Below the pieces are notes generated by a model that worked only from the letters and a program-made list of their open reading frames with translations, made no database searches and had not been told where the DNA came from. Position numbers and translations under genes: made by a program. From assembly GCF_003667445.1 (NCBI RefSeq), contig NZ_RCTF01000001.1:1-64000 (forward strand): a stretch of 64,000 nt of DNA, written 5' to 3'. How positions within the stretch are numbered: position 1 is the first letter of the stretch; each line of letters begins with the position of its first letter. Positions 1 through 11,757 of the stretch are shown here, piece by piece. This DNA is from Xanthobacter tagetidis. GTDB lineage: Bacteria; Pseudomonadota; Alphaproteobacteria; Rhizobiales; Xanthobacteraceae.

Positions 1-1
1 C

Positions 2-3000
2 ACGCTCACCTTCACGCTGACCGACAAGGAGGGCGACGTGACCCGCGCCTCCGTCGGCCTCACCGTGGCGCAGCCCAACCGCGCGCCGGTGGCGACGGAC
101 GACGCGCGCACCACGGCGGAGGACACGCCGCTCGTCGTCTCCGCGGCGGACCTGCTGGCCAATGACGGCGACCTCGACGGCGACACGCTGAGCATCATCG
201 GCTTCGGCGGCGCCAGCGGCGGCACGCTGGTCTATTCCGGCGGCACCTTCACCTTCACGCCGGATGCCGACTATAGCGGCCCGGCCTCCTTCACCTACAC
301 GGTATCGGACGGCAAGGGCGGAACCGACACGGCGACCGTCAACGTCACCGTGACCCCGGTGAACGACGCGCCGGTGGCGGCGGACGATGAGCGGATCACG
401 CTGGAGGACAGGCCGCTGGTGATCCCGGTTTCCGACCTGCTGGCGAACGATGGCGATGTGGACGGCGACACGCTCTCGGTGACGGGCGTCGGCGGCGCGG
501 TGGGCGGGACGGTGTCGCTCGACAACGGCGCGATCACGTTCACCCCGGATGCGGACTTCAACGGCGACGCCTCCTTCACCTACACCGTCTCGGACGGAAA
601 GGGCGGGACCGACACTGCGACGGTGGCGGTGACCGTCACGCCGGTGAACGATGCGCCGGTGGCGGTCGGCGACACGGCCACCACCGCCGAGGACACGCCT
701 CTGGTGATCGCCGCCGCGGACCTGCTGGCGAACGACGCGGACACCGACGGCGACATGCTCTCGGTGACGGGGGTCAGCGGCGCGGTGGGCGGCACCGTGG
801 CGCTGGACGACGGCGAGATCACCTTCACGCCGGATGCGGATTTCAACGGCCCCGCCTCCTTCACCTACAACGTCTCGGACGGCAACGGCAGGACCGACAC
901 GGCGACCGTGAACATCACCGTCACGCCGGTGAACGACACGCCCTCCGATCTCGCGCTCTCCAGCAGCCAGATCGCGGAGAATCTTGCCGGCGCCACCATC
1001 GGCACGCTCAGCGCGAGCGATCCGGACAGCGGCGACACCCTGACATATTCCATCCAGCCGGGCGGCGACGGCGCGCTGTTCACCATCTCCGGCAACGAGC
1101 TGCGGGTGGGCGAAGCGGGGCTGGACTATGAGGTGTCGGCGACGCGCTCCGTCACCGTGCGCGCCACCGATTCCAAGGGCGCCTATACCGAAGAGACCTT
1201 CACCATCGACGTGCTCGACCGGCCGGAGACCGTGCTCACCACCGGCGCGGACGTGTTCGAGGGCACCGCGGCGGATGAGCAGGTTTTTGTCCCATACTTC
1301 TTCGCTAATTACACACTCAATCCCCAAGACCGGCTCTCGGGCGGGGACGGCTACGATGTGCTGATCCTGGACGGGTCGGGTCAGTTTAATCTTTCCACTC
1401 TGGCGGAGTTCACGGGATTCGAAGAAGTGCGGCTCGTCAACAATCCCTTCGGAACTCCCGCCAGCGTGTTCCTGCGCGACGGCGTAGATATCAAGGTCAA
1501 TGCCATCGATCGCACCAATTTCTATCTTTCAACCGGGCTTGAGACGATCACGGCCGGATCGATGGGCGGTTATTTCTATGTCGACCGTCCGGTCGAACTC
1601 TCGGCAGGCGATGTGCTGCATGGAGGCGGCGGTCAAGATTTTCTCTATTTGTCGGGTGGCGATACCATCGACCTCAGTGCCTCTGAGATCCGCTGGATCG
1701 AAACTCTCTCCATTCAGGGTCCGACCACAGCAATCGTAGACGACGCCGTCCTCGTCGATTTCACCGCCGTGGAGGGCTCGGGAAATGGTGCGAAAGTCGT
1801 CACAGGCGCTTCGAGCCTCGACCTTTCCGGCAAGGCGCTCGCGGCGGTCAGCGTGCTGAGTACTAACGCCTCCGGCACAACGTTCACCATCACCAGTCCG
1901 GCGGCCGGCTATTCCATCCTCGGCGGCCCCGGCAACGACACGCTGGTGGCCAACGGCTTTGCCTACACCGCCGAGCAGCGGGCGGTGATCCTCGCCGCCA
2001 CCGGCATCGACAACATCCAGGACAGCAGCGGAACCTATATGCAGCCGGCGCGGCCAGTCGGAAGCTCCAGCCTGACGACAGCATCTGATGTCGTCACTGC
2101 CAGCGCCGACGACCAGACCGTCTACGGTACGTCAGGTACTCTCAATCCTGGAGATTCGCTCGCCGGCGGCGGGGGCACCGATGCGTTGGTCCTCCTGGGC
2201 GACGGGGTCTTCGACCTCGCCTCACTGGCGGCATTCAGCGGTTTCGAGGAGGTGCGGCTCGTCAACGACTTCAACACCGCGGGCGCCAGCCTCAAGCTGC
2301 GCGACGGCGTCGATCTCTCCGTGACCGGCAGCGCATCCGACGATGTTTTCATCCTCTCCACGGGCGCAGACAAGATCGACGGCGGCACGGGCTTCGATAC
2401 ATTCCGCATCGAAAGCACGGCCGATCTCACGACGGCAGATCAATTGCGGGGCGGCGACGATTTGGACTATCTTCTTCTGAGTAGCGACGAAACATATGAT
2501 CTAACGGATATCGACTTCGAGGGCATTGAAATCCTATCATTACGTAATTATGCGACAGCCGTCGTTAACAATGACGTCCTCGCGAAGTTAAGCCTAGTGA
2601 CCGTAGACTACTCCGGCATTTTTGGTGGAACGCTCAGCACGGCTGACTCGACGCTCGATCTCTCCGGCAAGGTCGGGAACGTCCCCTACATCGTCAGCAC
2701 CAACGCCACCGGCACCACCTTCACCGTGGATACCGCCGAAACCGCGCGCTTCGTCAAAGGCGGCGCCGGGATCGACACTCTGGTCGTGTCCGGCCTAAGC
2801 CTCACGAACAGCCAGCGCCAGTCCGTCTTCGACAACGGCTCCGTCGAGATCATCCGCGACGCCACCGGAATCTATGGCGACGAGACCGCCAATACGCTCG
2901 TCGGCACCACCGCGAGCGAGATCATCAGCGGCGGCGGGGGCGCCGACGTGCTCACGGGCGGGGCGGGGGGCGACACGTTCGTGCTCTCGACCGAGGCCGG

Positions 3001-3298
3001 GGCGCGGATCAGCGACTTCAACGCGGTGGGCGGGCTGGTGGCCGACGACGACAGCCTCGACATCGGCGCGCTGATCTCCGCCTCCAGCTTCGTCGCCGGT
3101 GACGATCTCGCGGACTTCGTGTGGGTGGAGGACGCCGACGGCGACGCCGGCACCTCCAGCGCCTATGTCATGTACGATGCGGACGGCGCCGGCGCCGGGG
3201 CGGCGGTGCAGCACACCCAGCTCGACGGGCTCAATGCGGGGGACACGCTGCACCTCGCCTATAACGGCACCACCACGGACCTGATGGTCATCCTCTGA
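2..3298 (+). CDS. Large secreted repeat protein with Ig/cadherin-like repeats and type I secretion C-terminus (5' partial)
   Basis: The reading frame is open from base 2, so the true start lies outside the window. The visible part (about 1,098 residues) begins with three tandem repeats of about 95 residues sharing the motifs EDTPLV, LLANDGDxDGDTLS, FTPDADxxGxxSFTYxVSDG and VTPVNDAP; these are VCBS/cadherin-like adhesin modules. A cadherin-like domain follows, then two paralogous modules of about 270 residues (bases ~1230-2050 and ~2055-2890) that share TLNPxDxLxGG and GFEEVRLVN. The end has Gly/Asp-rich RTX-like turns (GGGGADVLTGGAGGDTFVLS, bases ~2930-2990) and a tail ending in DLMVIL, typical of type I secretion targets. 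Role is inferred: surface or released adhesin exported by the facing HlyD/ABC pair. The paralogous modules contain AT-rich stretches unlike the rest of the gene. Confidence 0.88.
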   Translation, partial: TLTFTLTDKEGDVTRASVGLTVAQPNRAPVATDDARTTAEDTPLVVSAADLLANDGDLDGDTLSIIGFGGASGGTLVYSGGTFTFTPDADYSGPASFTYTVSDGKGGTDTATVNVTVTPVNDAPVAADDERITLEDRPLVIPVSDLLANDGDVDGDTLSVTGVGGAVGGTVSLDNGAITFTPDADFNGDASFTYTVSDGKGGTDTATVAVTVTPVNDAPVAVGDTATTAEDTPLVIAAADLLANDADTDGDMLSVTGVSGAVGGTVALDDGEITFTPDADFNGPASFTYNVSDGNGRTDTATVNITVTPVNDTPSDLALSSSQIAENLAGATIGTLSASDPDSGDTLTYSIQPGGDGALFTISGNELRVGEAGLDYEVSATRSVTVRATDSKGAYTEETFTIDVLDRPETVLTTGADVFEGTAADEQVFVPYFFANYTLNPQDRLSGGDGYDVLILDGSGQFNLSTLAEFTGFEEVRLVNNPFGTPASVFLRDGVDIKVNAIDRTNFYLSTGLETITAGSMGGYFYVDRPVELSAGDVLHGGGGQDFLYLSGGDTIDLSASEIRWIETLSIQGPTTAIVDDAVLVDFTAVEGSGNGAKVVTGASSLDLSGKALAAVSVLSTNASGTTFTITSPAAGYSILGGPGNDTLVANGFAYTAEQRAVILAATGIDNIQDSSGTYMQPARPVGSSSLTTASDVVTASADDQTVYGTSGTLNPGDSLAGGGGTDALVLLGDGVFDLASLAAFSGFEEVRLVNDFNTAGASLKLRDGVDLSVTGSASDDVFILSTGADKIDGGTGFDTFRIESTADLTTADQLRGGDDLDYLLLSSDETYDLTDIDFEGIEILSLRNYATAVVNNDVLAKLSLVTVDYSGIFGGTLSTADSTLDLSGKVGNVPYIVSTNATGTTFTVDTAETARFVKGGAGIDTLVVSGLSLTNSQRQSVFDNGSVEIIRDATGIYGDETANTLVGTTASEIISGGGGADVLTGGAGGDTFVLSTEAGARISDFNAVGGLVADDDSLDIGALISASSFVAGDDLADFVWVEDADGDAGTSSAYVMYDADGAGAGAAVQHTQLDGLNAGDTLHLAYNGTTTDLMVIL

Positions 3299-3315
3299 GC
3301 GGGGGCAGGGGGGGA

Positions 3316-3343
3316 AGGCGAAGCGGGGCACCCCGTTTCGCCT
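3316..3343. terminator. Hairpin between convergent genes
   Basis: A 13-base stem with one G-T mismatch (3316-3328 pairing with 3331-3343) sits in the 71-base gap between the converging adhesin and HlyD genes. There is no strong T-run on either side, so a bidirectional terminator is likely but not certain. Confidence 0.45.
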
Positions 3344-3369
3344 GCCCCGCTTTGCCTGCCTCGCCTTTC

Positions 3370-4698
3370 CTACCCCGCCCGGAAGGTGCGGCGCAGCTGG
3401 TCGGCCAGCGGCTTGAGCAGATAGGACAGGGGCGTGCGCTCGTGGGTGGCGAGGTGCGCCTCCACCGGCATGCCGGCCACGAGGTCCAGCCCGCCGAGGC
3501 GCGCGAGCGCCAACGGGTCGGGCACGATCTCCACCACATAGAAGCTCGCGCCGGAGCGCTGGTCGCGCGTCACGTCGGCGGAGACGCGCGTCACCGTGCC
3601 GTCGATCTCCGGCGTCGTCTCCTGCTGGAACGCGCTGAAGCGCAGGCGCGCCGGCTGGCCGGTGCGCACCTGGTCGATGTCGGTCGGCTCCACCTGGGCG
3701 GTCACCACCAGCAGGTCGTCGTTAGGCACAATCTTCATCACCTTGTCGCCGGCCGCCACATAGCTCTTCAGCGTGTGCACGGCGAGCTCGTGCACGGTGC
3801 CGGCGCTCGGCGCGCGCACGTCGAGGCGCGACAGCTGGTCGAGCGCGGCGACGCGGCGTTCCTGAAGCTCGGAGAGCTTGCCCTCCGCCTCGCGCAATTC
3901 GCCCAGCGCGTCGCCGCGCATCTTCTGGTCGATGGCGAGGATCTGCAGGGCGATCTCGGCGATGCGGCCGCGCGCGGCGGCGCCGGAGGCGCGCAGCTGG
4001 CCGAGCTCCCCCTCGATGCGCGCGGCCTCGCGCCGCACCGCCGTGGCGCGGGCGATGGAGACCAGCTTCTTGTCCGCCAGTTCCTCCATGGAGGCGAGCT
4101 CCACATGGACGAGGGCGATCTCCTTCTCCTTGGCGGCGGATTGCAGCTCCAGCCCCTTCACCTGCTCGTGCAGCTGGTTGATCTGCTCGGCGAGCTGCGA
4201 CTTCTGCCCCTCCCGCATTTCCGCGCGGGCCGCGAGCAGGCCCGTCTCCCCGGCCCATACGGCGGCGAGGACCGGGCTCGGCTGATGCTCGGAGGGGAGC
4301 GCCGGCGCCGCGGCCATGGCGGCGGCGAGGCCCGCCTCCACCTTGAGCCGGGCGATGCGCGCCAGCAGTTCGTCGATCTGCTGGGTGACGATGGCGAGAT
4401 TGGCCTTGGCGAGGGTGTCGTCGAAGCGCAGCAGCAGGTCGCCGGCCTGCACGCGGCCGCCCTCGGCCACCGCGATCTCGGCGACCGTGCCGCCGAGCGG
4501 CGGCTCGATGGACTTGACGGAGCCCTTCAGCGTCATGGCACCGCCGGCGATCACCGCGCCGGAGAGGGGCGCCAGCGCCGCCCAGGCGCCGCCGCCCACC
4601 ACGAACAGCGCCACCACGATGCCGCCGACCGCGAGGTCGCGGCGCGCGCGCTGCAGCGGGCCGGGGCCGGCCGGCGCCTTTTCCAGGTCGGCGCTCAT
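3370..4698 (-). CDS. HlyD-family type I secretion membrane fusion protein
   Basis: A 442-residue periplasmic adaptor that should link the inner-membrane ABC exporter to a TolC-type outer-membrane channel. One N-terminal membrane segment lies near residues 21-43. A lipoyl-like half (IEPPLGGTVAEIAVAEGGRVQAG) follows, then a long charged and Gln-rich coiled-coil region near residues 110-300, the second lipoyl half (DVRAPSAGTVHELAV) and a beta-barrel/C-terminal domain ending LSYLLKPLADQLRRTF, typical of the PrtE/HlyD group. The start is ATG at 4698, which overlaps the stop of the ABC gene by four bases (ATGA), so the two are translationally coupled. No tolC gene is visible. The likely cargo is the convergently encoded repeat protein. 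Confidence 0.93.
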   Translation of the reverse strand: MSADLEKAPAGPGPLQRARRDLAVGGIVVALFVVGGGAWAALAPLSGAVIAGGAMTLKGSVKSIEPPLGGTVAEIAVAEGGRVQAGDLLLRFDDTLAKANLAIVTQQIDELLARIARLKVEAGLAAAMAAAPALPSEHQPSPVLAAVWAGETGLLAARAEMREGQKSQLAEQINQLHEQVKGLELQSAAKEKEIALVHVELASMEELADKKLVSIARATAVRREAARIEGELGQLRASGAAARGRIAEIALQILAIDQKMRGDALGELREAEGKLSELQERRVAALDQLSRLDVRAPSAGTVHELAVHTLKSYVAAGDKVMKIVPNDDLLVVTAQVEPTDIDQVRTGQPARLRFSAFQQETTPEIDGTVTRVSADVTRDQRSGASFYVVEIVPDPLALARLGGLDLVAGMPVEAHLATHERTPLSYLLKPLADQLRRTFRAG

Positions 4699-6473
4699 GG
4701 CCGGCCTCCGGCGAGCGGCACCAGCGTGGGCGCGGCGGCCTCGCTTTCGCCGGCGCCGCCCTGCCGGGCGAGGATCTCGTCGCGCGGGCCGAAGGCGGCG
4801 AGGCGTCCGTCGCGGATGGTCGCCACATGGCTCGCGGCGCGGATGACGCTGGCGCGGTGGGCGGCGACCACGACGATGCCGCCGCGCGCCTTCACCCGCT
4901 CGATCGCCGCCAGCAGCGCCGCCTCGCCCTCGGCGTCGAGATGGGCGTTGGGCTCGTCGAGGATGACCAGGAACGGCGCGCCGTAGAGCGCGCGGGCGAG
5001 CGCCACCCGCTGGCGCTGGCCCGCGGAGAGGGCGATGCCGCCCTCGCCGATCCGCGTGTCGTAGCCGGACGGCAGGCGCAGGATGAGGTCGTGCACGCCC
5101 GCCTCGCGCCCCGCCGCGATCACCGCCTCCGGGTCGCGCTCGGCGTCGAAGCGGGCGATGTTCTCCGCCACGGTGCCGTCCAGCAGAGCGACGTCCTGGG
5201 GCAGGTAGCCGAGATGGCGGCCGAGCCGGTCCGGCTCCCACTGGTCGAGGCGCGCGCCGTCGAGCCGCACCGCGCCCGCCGCCGGCGCCCACAGGCCGGC
5301 CAGCACCTTCAGGAGGCAGGTCTTGCCGGCGCCGGACTTGCCCACCAGCGCCAGCGCCTCCCCGGCATTGAGGGTGAAGGCGACGCCCTGGAGGATCGGC
5401 CGCCCGCCCGCCGGTCCGCTGCCCGGCGCGCCCACCGCGACGGTCTCCACGTCGAGCCGCGCCAGAGGCGCCGGCAGCGCGGTGCGCTCGGCGGCGTGCT
5501 GCGCGCGCAGGGCGGCGAGCCGCGGCGCCAGCCGGCGCCAGGCCTCGCGGGCGGCGAGGTAGCCCTTCCAGTGCGCGGCGGCCAGCTCCACCGGCGCCAG
5601 CGCCCGGCCCATGAGGATGGAGGCGGCGATCATCACGCCGCCGGTGGCGTCGCCGCGCAGCACCAGCAGCGCGCCGATGCCGAGCAGGAGGGATTGCAGC
5701 AGCGCCCGGAACGAGCGGGACAGGGCGGCGAGGTTCACCGAGGAGACCGCGAGCCGCTCGTTGCCGGCGCGGCTCTCCTGGTCGAGTTCGGCGAAGCGCG
5801 CGCGCATGTTGCCGACCATGCCCAAGGCATGGGCCGCCTCGGCGCCGCGCCGCGCGCCCTCGATGAAGCCGGCGCGGCGGGCGGCGACCTCGGTCGCGGC
5901 CTTCACGCGGGCCTTGGAGCGCGCCTCGCCGGCGAGCGCGAGGCCGACGATGACGATGGCGCCCGCGAGCGCGGTGAAGCCGAGCCAGGGATGCAGCAGG
6001 AAGCACAAGCCCACGAACAGCGGCACGAACGGCGCATCGAACAGCACCGTCGGCCCGGGGCTGGAGAGGAAGGAGCGCACCTGGTCGAGGTCGCGCAAGG
6101 CGGCGGTGAACTCCCCCGGCGCTCCGAGGCGCGCGGTGCGGTGCAGCCCGTCCGCGAACAGCTCAGGCGCGAGGCGCTCCTCCACCGTGGCGCCGAGCCG
6201 TGCCAGCAGGCGGCCGCGCGCAGCGTCGATCACGCCCTGCACCGCATAGGCGGCGATCACCAGTCCGGTCAGCGCCACCAGTGTCGGCAGCGAGCGCGAG
6301 GGCAGGGCCCGGTCGTAGACCTGGAGCATGTAGATCGCCCCGGCCAGCATCAGGATGTTGACCGCCACCGAGAACAGGCCGATGCCGGCCACCAGCGGGA
6401 CGAGGTCGCGCAGGCCGAGCGGCGATGCGCCCGGCCTGCTTTCCGCAGCGCTGCCCCGCGTGCGCCGCGTCAT
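4695..6473 (-). CDS. Type I secretion ABC transporter, permease plus ATPase (PrtD type)
   Basis: A 592-residue half-transporter that exports proteins bearing an uncleaved C-terminal signal. Membrane segments fill residues ~25-300. The ATPase domain shows Walker A GKSGAGKT (378-385), the signature LSAGQ (482-486), Walker B FLVILDEP (501-508, with Glu507 as catalytic base) and a switch His in VVAAHR. There is no C39 peptidase domain, as expected for the PrtD group rather than bacteriocin exporters. ATG at 6473 is chosen; a TTG 51 bases upstream would add a charged, non-conserved extension. It is the first gene of a two-gene operon with hlyD. The Lys-Thr end of Walker A is normal; Ser/Gly variation within the loop is tolerated in the family. 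Confidence 0.92.
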   Translation of the reverse strand: MTRRTRGSAAESRPGASPLGLRDLVPLVAGIGLFSVAVNILMLAGAIYMLQVYDRALPSRSLPTLVALTGLVIAAYAVQGVIDAARGRLLARLGATVEERLAPELFADGLHRTARLGAPGEFTAALRDLDQVRSFLSSPGPTVLFDAPFVPLFVGLCFLLHPWLGFTALAGAIVIVGLALAGEARSKARVKAATEVAARRAGFIEGARRGAEAAHALGMVGNMRARFAELDQESRAGNERLAVSSVNLAALSRSFRALLQSLLLGIGALLVLRGDATGGVMIAASILMGRALAPVELAAAHWKGYLAAREAWRRLAPRLAALRAQHAAERTALPAPLARLDVETVAVGAPGSGPAGGRPILQGVAFTLNAGEALALVGKSGAGKTCLLKVLAGLWAPAAGAVRLDGARLDQWEPDRLGRHLGYLPQDVALLDGTVAENIARFDAERDPEAVIAAGREAGVHDLILRLPSGYDTRIGEGGIALSAGQRQRVALARALYGAPFLVILDEPNAHLDAEGEAALLAAIERVKARGGIVVVAAHRASVIRAASHVATIRDGRLAAFGPRDEILARQGGAGESEAAAPTLVPLAGGRP

Positions 6474-6846
6474 GTGGGGCGCCGCCCGGCCGCGCCCCCG
6501 GCGGTCCAAAGCGCCCTTGGACAATCCCGAACCGCACCCGCCATCGGCCGATCCCCGCTTGGGCCCGCGCCCGCGACCCCGTCGTGCAAGGCTGTACCGC
6601 CGCCGTGCCCCAGCGCATCACCCAATTGGGGGGGTGGAACGGGCAAAAGGGCTCGGCGCGCGCATGCGGCCACTCCCCGGCATGCGCGCGGAGCGGGGGC
6701 TGGCGCGCATGCGTGAAACCGGAGTGCGCCAAGGTTCGGGGCGTCCGTGAAACCGGCAATCGCCCGAGACGCGCCGCCCGGGACGGGCGGGAGGCCCCAG
6801 CCGTCCCCTCTGCCGTTCCCTTTCCGCCCGTCCTCTGGCCCGACCC
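6474..6846. other. Intergenic region without a recognised gene
   Basis: This 373-base gap separates the T1SS operon from the end of the next leftward gene, so it should hold the T1SS promoter. I see a short dyad near 6627-6646 (CACCC-AATT-GGGGG) and an 11-base direct repeat, CGTGAAACCGG, at 6712 and 6746. No coding potential or RNA gene is recognised. Confidence 0.4.
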
Positions 6847-8868
6847 TCAGGGTCCTGCGGTCGCCGACAGGCTGAACGCCGACAGCGCGCCGAACGGCGC
6901 GTCGTTCAGGAACAGGGGCAACAGCGGCGTGTCGGCCCTGGGCGTCGCGGACAGCGTCAGGGTGCGCGGGGTTGCGAGGAAGCTCTTCACCGCCGCGGCG
7001 ACGTCCACCACGTCGGGATTGACCTGCGCCAGCACGGCGGCGATCTCGTCCACCTGCGCCGAGAGGTCGGCGCGGATCTCGTCCGGGCTCACGCCGGCGG
7101 CCTCGGCGAGCTGCTGGAACATCAGCTCTGCGAGGCCGAGATTCTCCACCTTCAGCGTCAGCGGCCGCGCGGTGACCTCGCCGAGCGCGCCGAAGGCCGA
7201 GGCCGCGTCGCCGAAGGCCTCCTTGGGCACGTTGCCGATGCCGGCGTCGAGCGTGACCGCGAACGCCTTCTCCAGCCGCGCGCCGAGCGGGCCGACCTGA
7301 AGGTCGCGGCTTGCCGGATCGTAGGCGATGTTGAGCGCCGTGCTCATGGTCGCGCGGGTGATGCCCGCATTGGCGAGATAGACGAAGGGCTCGCCGTCGG
7401 CGGCGCTGATCGGGCCGCTCACGTCCTTCATCTCGAAGCGCAGAGTAGTGGGAATCTCGCCCAGCACGCTGCCCCAGCCGAGGGTGAGCGCGCCGATGCG
7501 CAGCGGCTGCCCGGCGGCGGCGTTGTCCCCCTCATAGGGCACCTCGACGCCGGCCGCCTCGATGCCGGACACCACCTTGAACAGGCCGAGCGCCGCCATG
7601 GGCGTCGGGGCGTCGGCCTCCCGCGCGAGGTCCGCCAGCGCCTTCAGATCGAGCCGCCGCACCACGAACTGGGCCGCCTTGACCGGACGCTTGTCGGCGT
7701 CCGTGCCGTCGAGACCCTCCAGCTCGAAGGCGTCGAGCACGCCCGCGGCGAACCCGTCGAGCCGCACCGCGGCGATGCGCACCGTCTCTCCCTTGCTGGT
7801 GGCGGAAAGGCCGGTCATGGAGAAGGTGCGGAAGGCGAGGCCGTCGATGATGCGGCGGGTCTCCTCCACCAGCGCGCTCAGCTCGGCGACGGAGAGATCC
7901 GGCCCCTTGCGGGTGAGCGCGTCCAGCTCCAGCAGCCGGTCGAGCGCGATGGCGGAGGGCTTGATGCCGACATGCTCCAGCAGCAGCGAATCGGCGCCGG
8001 CCGTGCTGCCGTCATGGTGCTTCACCCGGTAGGGACCGGTCACGACCTTGCCGTATATCGCCTGGTAGTCGTCCGGCTCCTTGCCGGGCGCGGTGCCGGT
8101 GAGCACGGCGAGGAAGGGCGCGGTGTCGAGGCGCGCGGCGACGATGCCGGAAAGCTCGCCGGTCTGCCGCGCGCCGCCGGTGGGCGCGGCATCCTGCGGG
8201 CTCCCCTCGACCGGCACCTCGTCCGGCCCGGAGAAGCGGAGCTTGTCCACCAGGAGGCTGCGCACCTTGCCGGCGGCGATCTGCTCGGCGGCGATGCCCT
8301 CATAGGCCAGTTCCACCGGTACCGCGCCGGCCTTCGCGGGCTGCTGGCGCAGGGTCAGGCTGGGAATCGTGACCTTGGCGGCGCTGGTGGCGGCGAACTG
8401 GCGCAGCGCGAATCGCGCGGCGCCGAACGGCCCCGCTTCGCCCGCTGGCGCGGCGAGCGGCACCACGGGGCCGCGATAGCGGTCGATCATCACCTTGGGG
8501 ATGGCATAGACGAGGGTGCCGCCGAACGCCGCCGGCCCGGAGAGCGTGATCTCCACTCCTTCGAGGTCGAGCGTCTCGGCCTCGGCGTAATTGTCGCGCG
8601 GCGGCTGGGCACCGGTGGCGGTGAGCCTCGCGATCTTCACCGTGGCGTCGGCGCCGCCGAGCGCGACGCCGGTGAGCACGATCGACCGCGCTGCCGGGTC
8701 CACGCTCGCCTCCGCGAACTGCGCGACGCCGCCGCGGCGGCGGATTTCCTCGAAGGCACGCTCCACCTCGGCGCGGGCGGTGCGATCGCCGAAGAACCGC
8801 ACGCCGAAATAGCCCGCGACCCCCAGCAGGACGACCGCGACGAGGCCGATGGCCAGCTTCTTGCCCAT
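6847..8868 (-). CDS. Uncharacterised membrane-anchored exported protein
   Basis: I do not recognise the family with confidence. The 673-residue product starts MGKKLAIGLVAVVLLGVAGYFG, a signal anchor, followed by a long predicted periplasmic region rich in alternating hydrophobic strands with recurrent phrases such as IVLTGVALGG, VKIARLTATG and ARLDGF. This resembles the repetitive beta-architecture of AsmA/DUF945-like envelope proteins, but no diagnostic motif is visible. The start is the ATG at 8868; longer upstream starts would place Arg-rich residues before the anchor. It stands alone, divergent from malic enzyme, with 264 bases between them holding both promoters. A role in envelope maintenance is only a guess. 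Confidence 0.7.
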   Translation of the reverse strand: MGKKLAIGLVAVVLLGVAGYFGVRFFGDRTARAEVERAFEEIRRRGGVAQFAEASVDPAARSIVLTGVALGGADATVKIARLTATGAQPPRDNYAEAETLDLEGVEITLSGPAAFGGTLVYAIPKVMIDRYRGPVVPLAAPAGEAGPFGAARFALRQFAATSAAKVTIPSLTLRQQPAKAGAVPVELAYEGIAAEQIAAGKVRSLLVDKLRFSGPDEVPVEGSPQDAAPTGGARQTGELSGIVAARLDTAPFLAVLTGTAPGKEPDDYQAIYGKVVTGPYRVKHHDGSTAGADSLLLEHVGIKPSAIALDRLLELDALTRKGPDLSVAELSALVEETRRIIDGLAFRTFSMTGLSATSKGETVRIAAVRLDGFAAGVLDAFELEGLDGTDADKRPVKAAQFVVRRLDLKALADLAREADAPTPMAALGLFKVVSGIEAAGVEVPYEGDNAAAGQPLRIGALTLGWGSVLGEIPTTLRFEMKDVSGPISAADGEPFVYLANAGITRATMSTALNIAYDPASRDLQVGPLGARLEKAFAVTLDAGIGNVPKEAFGDAASAFGALGEVTARPLTLKVENLGLAELMFQQLAEAAGVSPDEIRADLSAQVDEIAAVLAQVNPDVVDVAAAVKSFLATPRTLTLSATPRADTPLLPLFLNDAPFGALSAFSLSATAGP

Positions 8869-9132
8869 TGTCGAGAACCCTTGATTGCAAAGCCTCGCGG
8901 CCGGCGCCTTCGCCGCGAACATGATCCTGCGCGGCGACGCGTCGCGCCGCGCCACCATAGCGCATCTGCGCCCCGCGGCGCGCCCCTCCTCGCGCCGTCC
9001 ATGGTGCACCCGCACCCGTTACCCCGCGCTGCAGCATGACGAATGCGTGCGCGAGCCGTGACATCGGCAAGCGTGGCGGCTACTTTCCGGCCCGCACCGG
9101 CGGAGAGCGTAAAACCACGAACGGGGGAAGGT

Positions 9133-11415
<2,283 letters not shown>

Positions 11416-11479
11416 GCCGCGGGGCCAGGAACGAGGGCGCAGCGGCCGGGTGCGCCGCCTGCGCGGCCTGCCCAAACCG

Positions 11480-11510
11480 CCGTCATGCCCCGGCTTGTCC
11501 GGGGCATCCA
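11480..11510 (+). repeat. REP-like palindromic element, copy 1
   Basis: A 31-base unit beginning CCGTCATGCCCCGGCTTG and closing with its near-complement GGGGCATCCA, so it can fold into a hairpin with a short CTTG loop. It is identical to copy 2 at 11647. Elements of this type (CCGTCATGCCC...GGGCATCC) are scattered between genes in many alphaproteobacteria. Confidence 0.8.
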
Positions 11511-11646
11511 CGCCCCCTCCTAGCCTCGCCTCCTGGCCGCCGGATGGGCCTCCGATCAAGTCGGAGGGCGACGGCGGGGACCGGGGAGACGGCGGGGAGG
11601 CTACTCAAGGCAGCCGCGCAATCCCTGTTGTCCCCTACCCGAACCA

Positions 11647-11677
11647 CCGTCATGCCCCGGCTTGTCCGGGGCATCCA
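11647..11677 (+). repeat. REP-like palindromic element, copy 2
   Basis: All 31 bases are identical to copy 1, 167 bases downstream and in the same orientation. Confidence 0.8.
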
Positions 11678-11726
11678 CCGTGCCGCCTGCGGGCGTGCGA
11701 ATGTGAAGCGCCGCCTGGCCGCCGCG

Positions 11727-11757
11727 TGGATCCCCCGGGCAAGCCGGGGGATGACGG
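11727..11757 (-). repeat. REP-like palindromic element, copy 3 (inverted, diverged)
   Basis: The reverse complement of this segment starts CCGTCATCCCCCGGCTTGCC and ends GGGATCCA. It keeps the outer CCGTCAT/ATCCA ends and the CCGGCTTG core of copies 1 and 2, with compensating changes in the stem. It lies 49 bases after copy 2 in the opposite orientation. Confidence 0.7.

Noticed and set aside
80..940. 285-base tandem repeat as a mobile or satellite element
   Set aside because: It is the coding repeat of the 95-residue adhesin module.
3352..4986. Long + strand reading frame (544 aa) across the HlyD gene
   Set aside because: High-GC shadow of the real leftward gene; composition is His/Arg/Gly-rich without any domain.
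6474..6524. TTG start at 6524 for the ABC exporter
   Set aside because: Adds 17 Arg/Gly-rich residues without family similarity; ATG 6473 is sufficient.
11480..11757. Possible CRISPR array (three similar units)
   Set aside because: Units are palindromic, one is inverted, and the spacing is unequal (136 and 49 bases); no cas genes.
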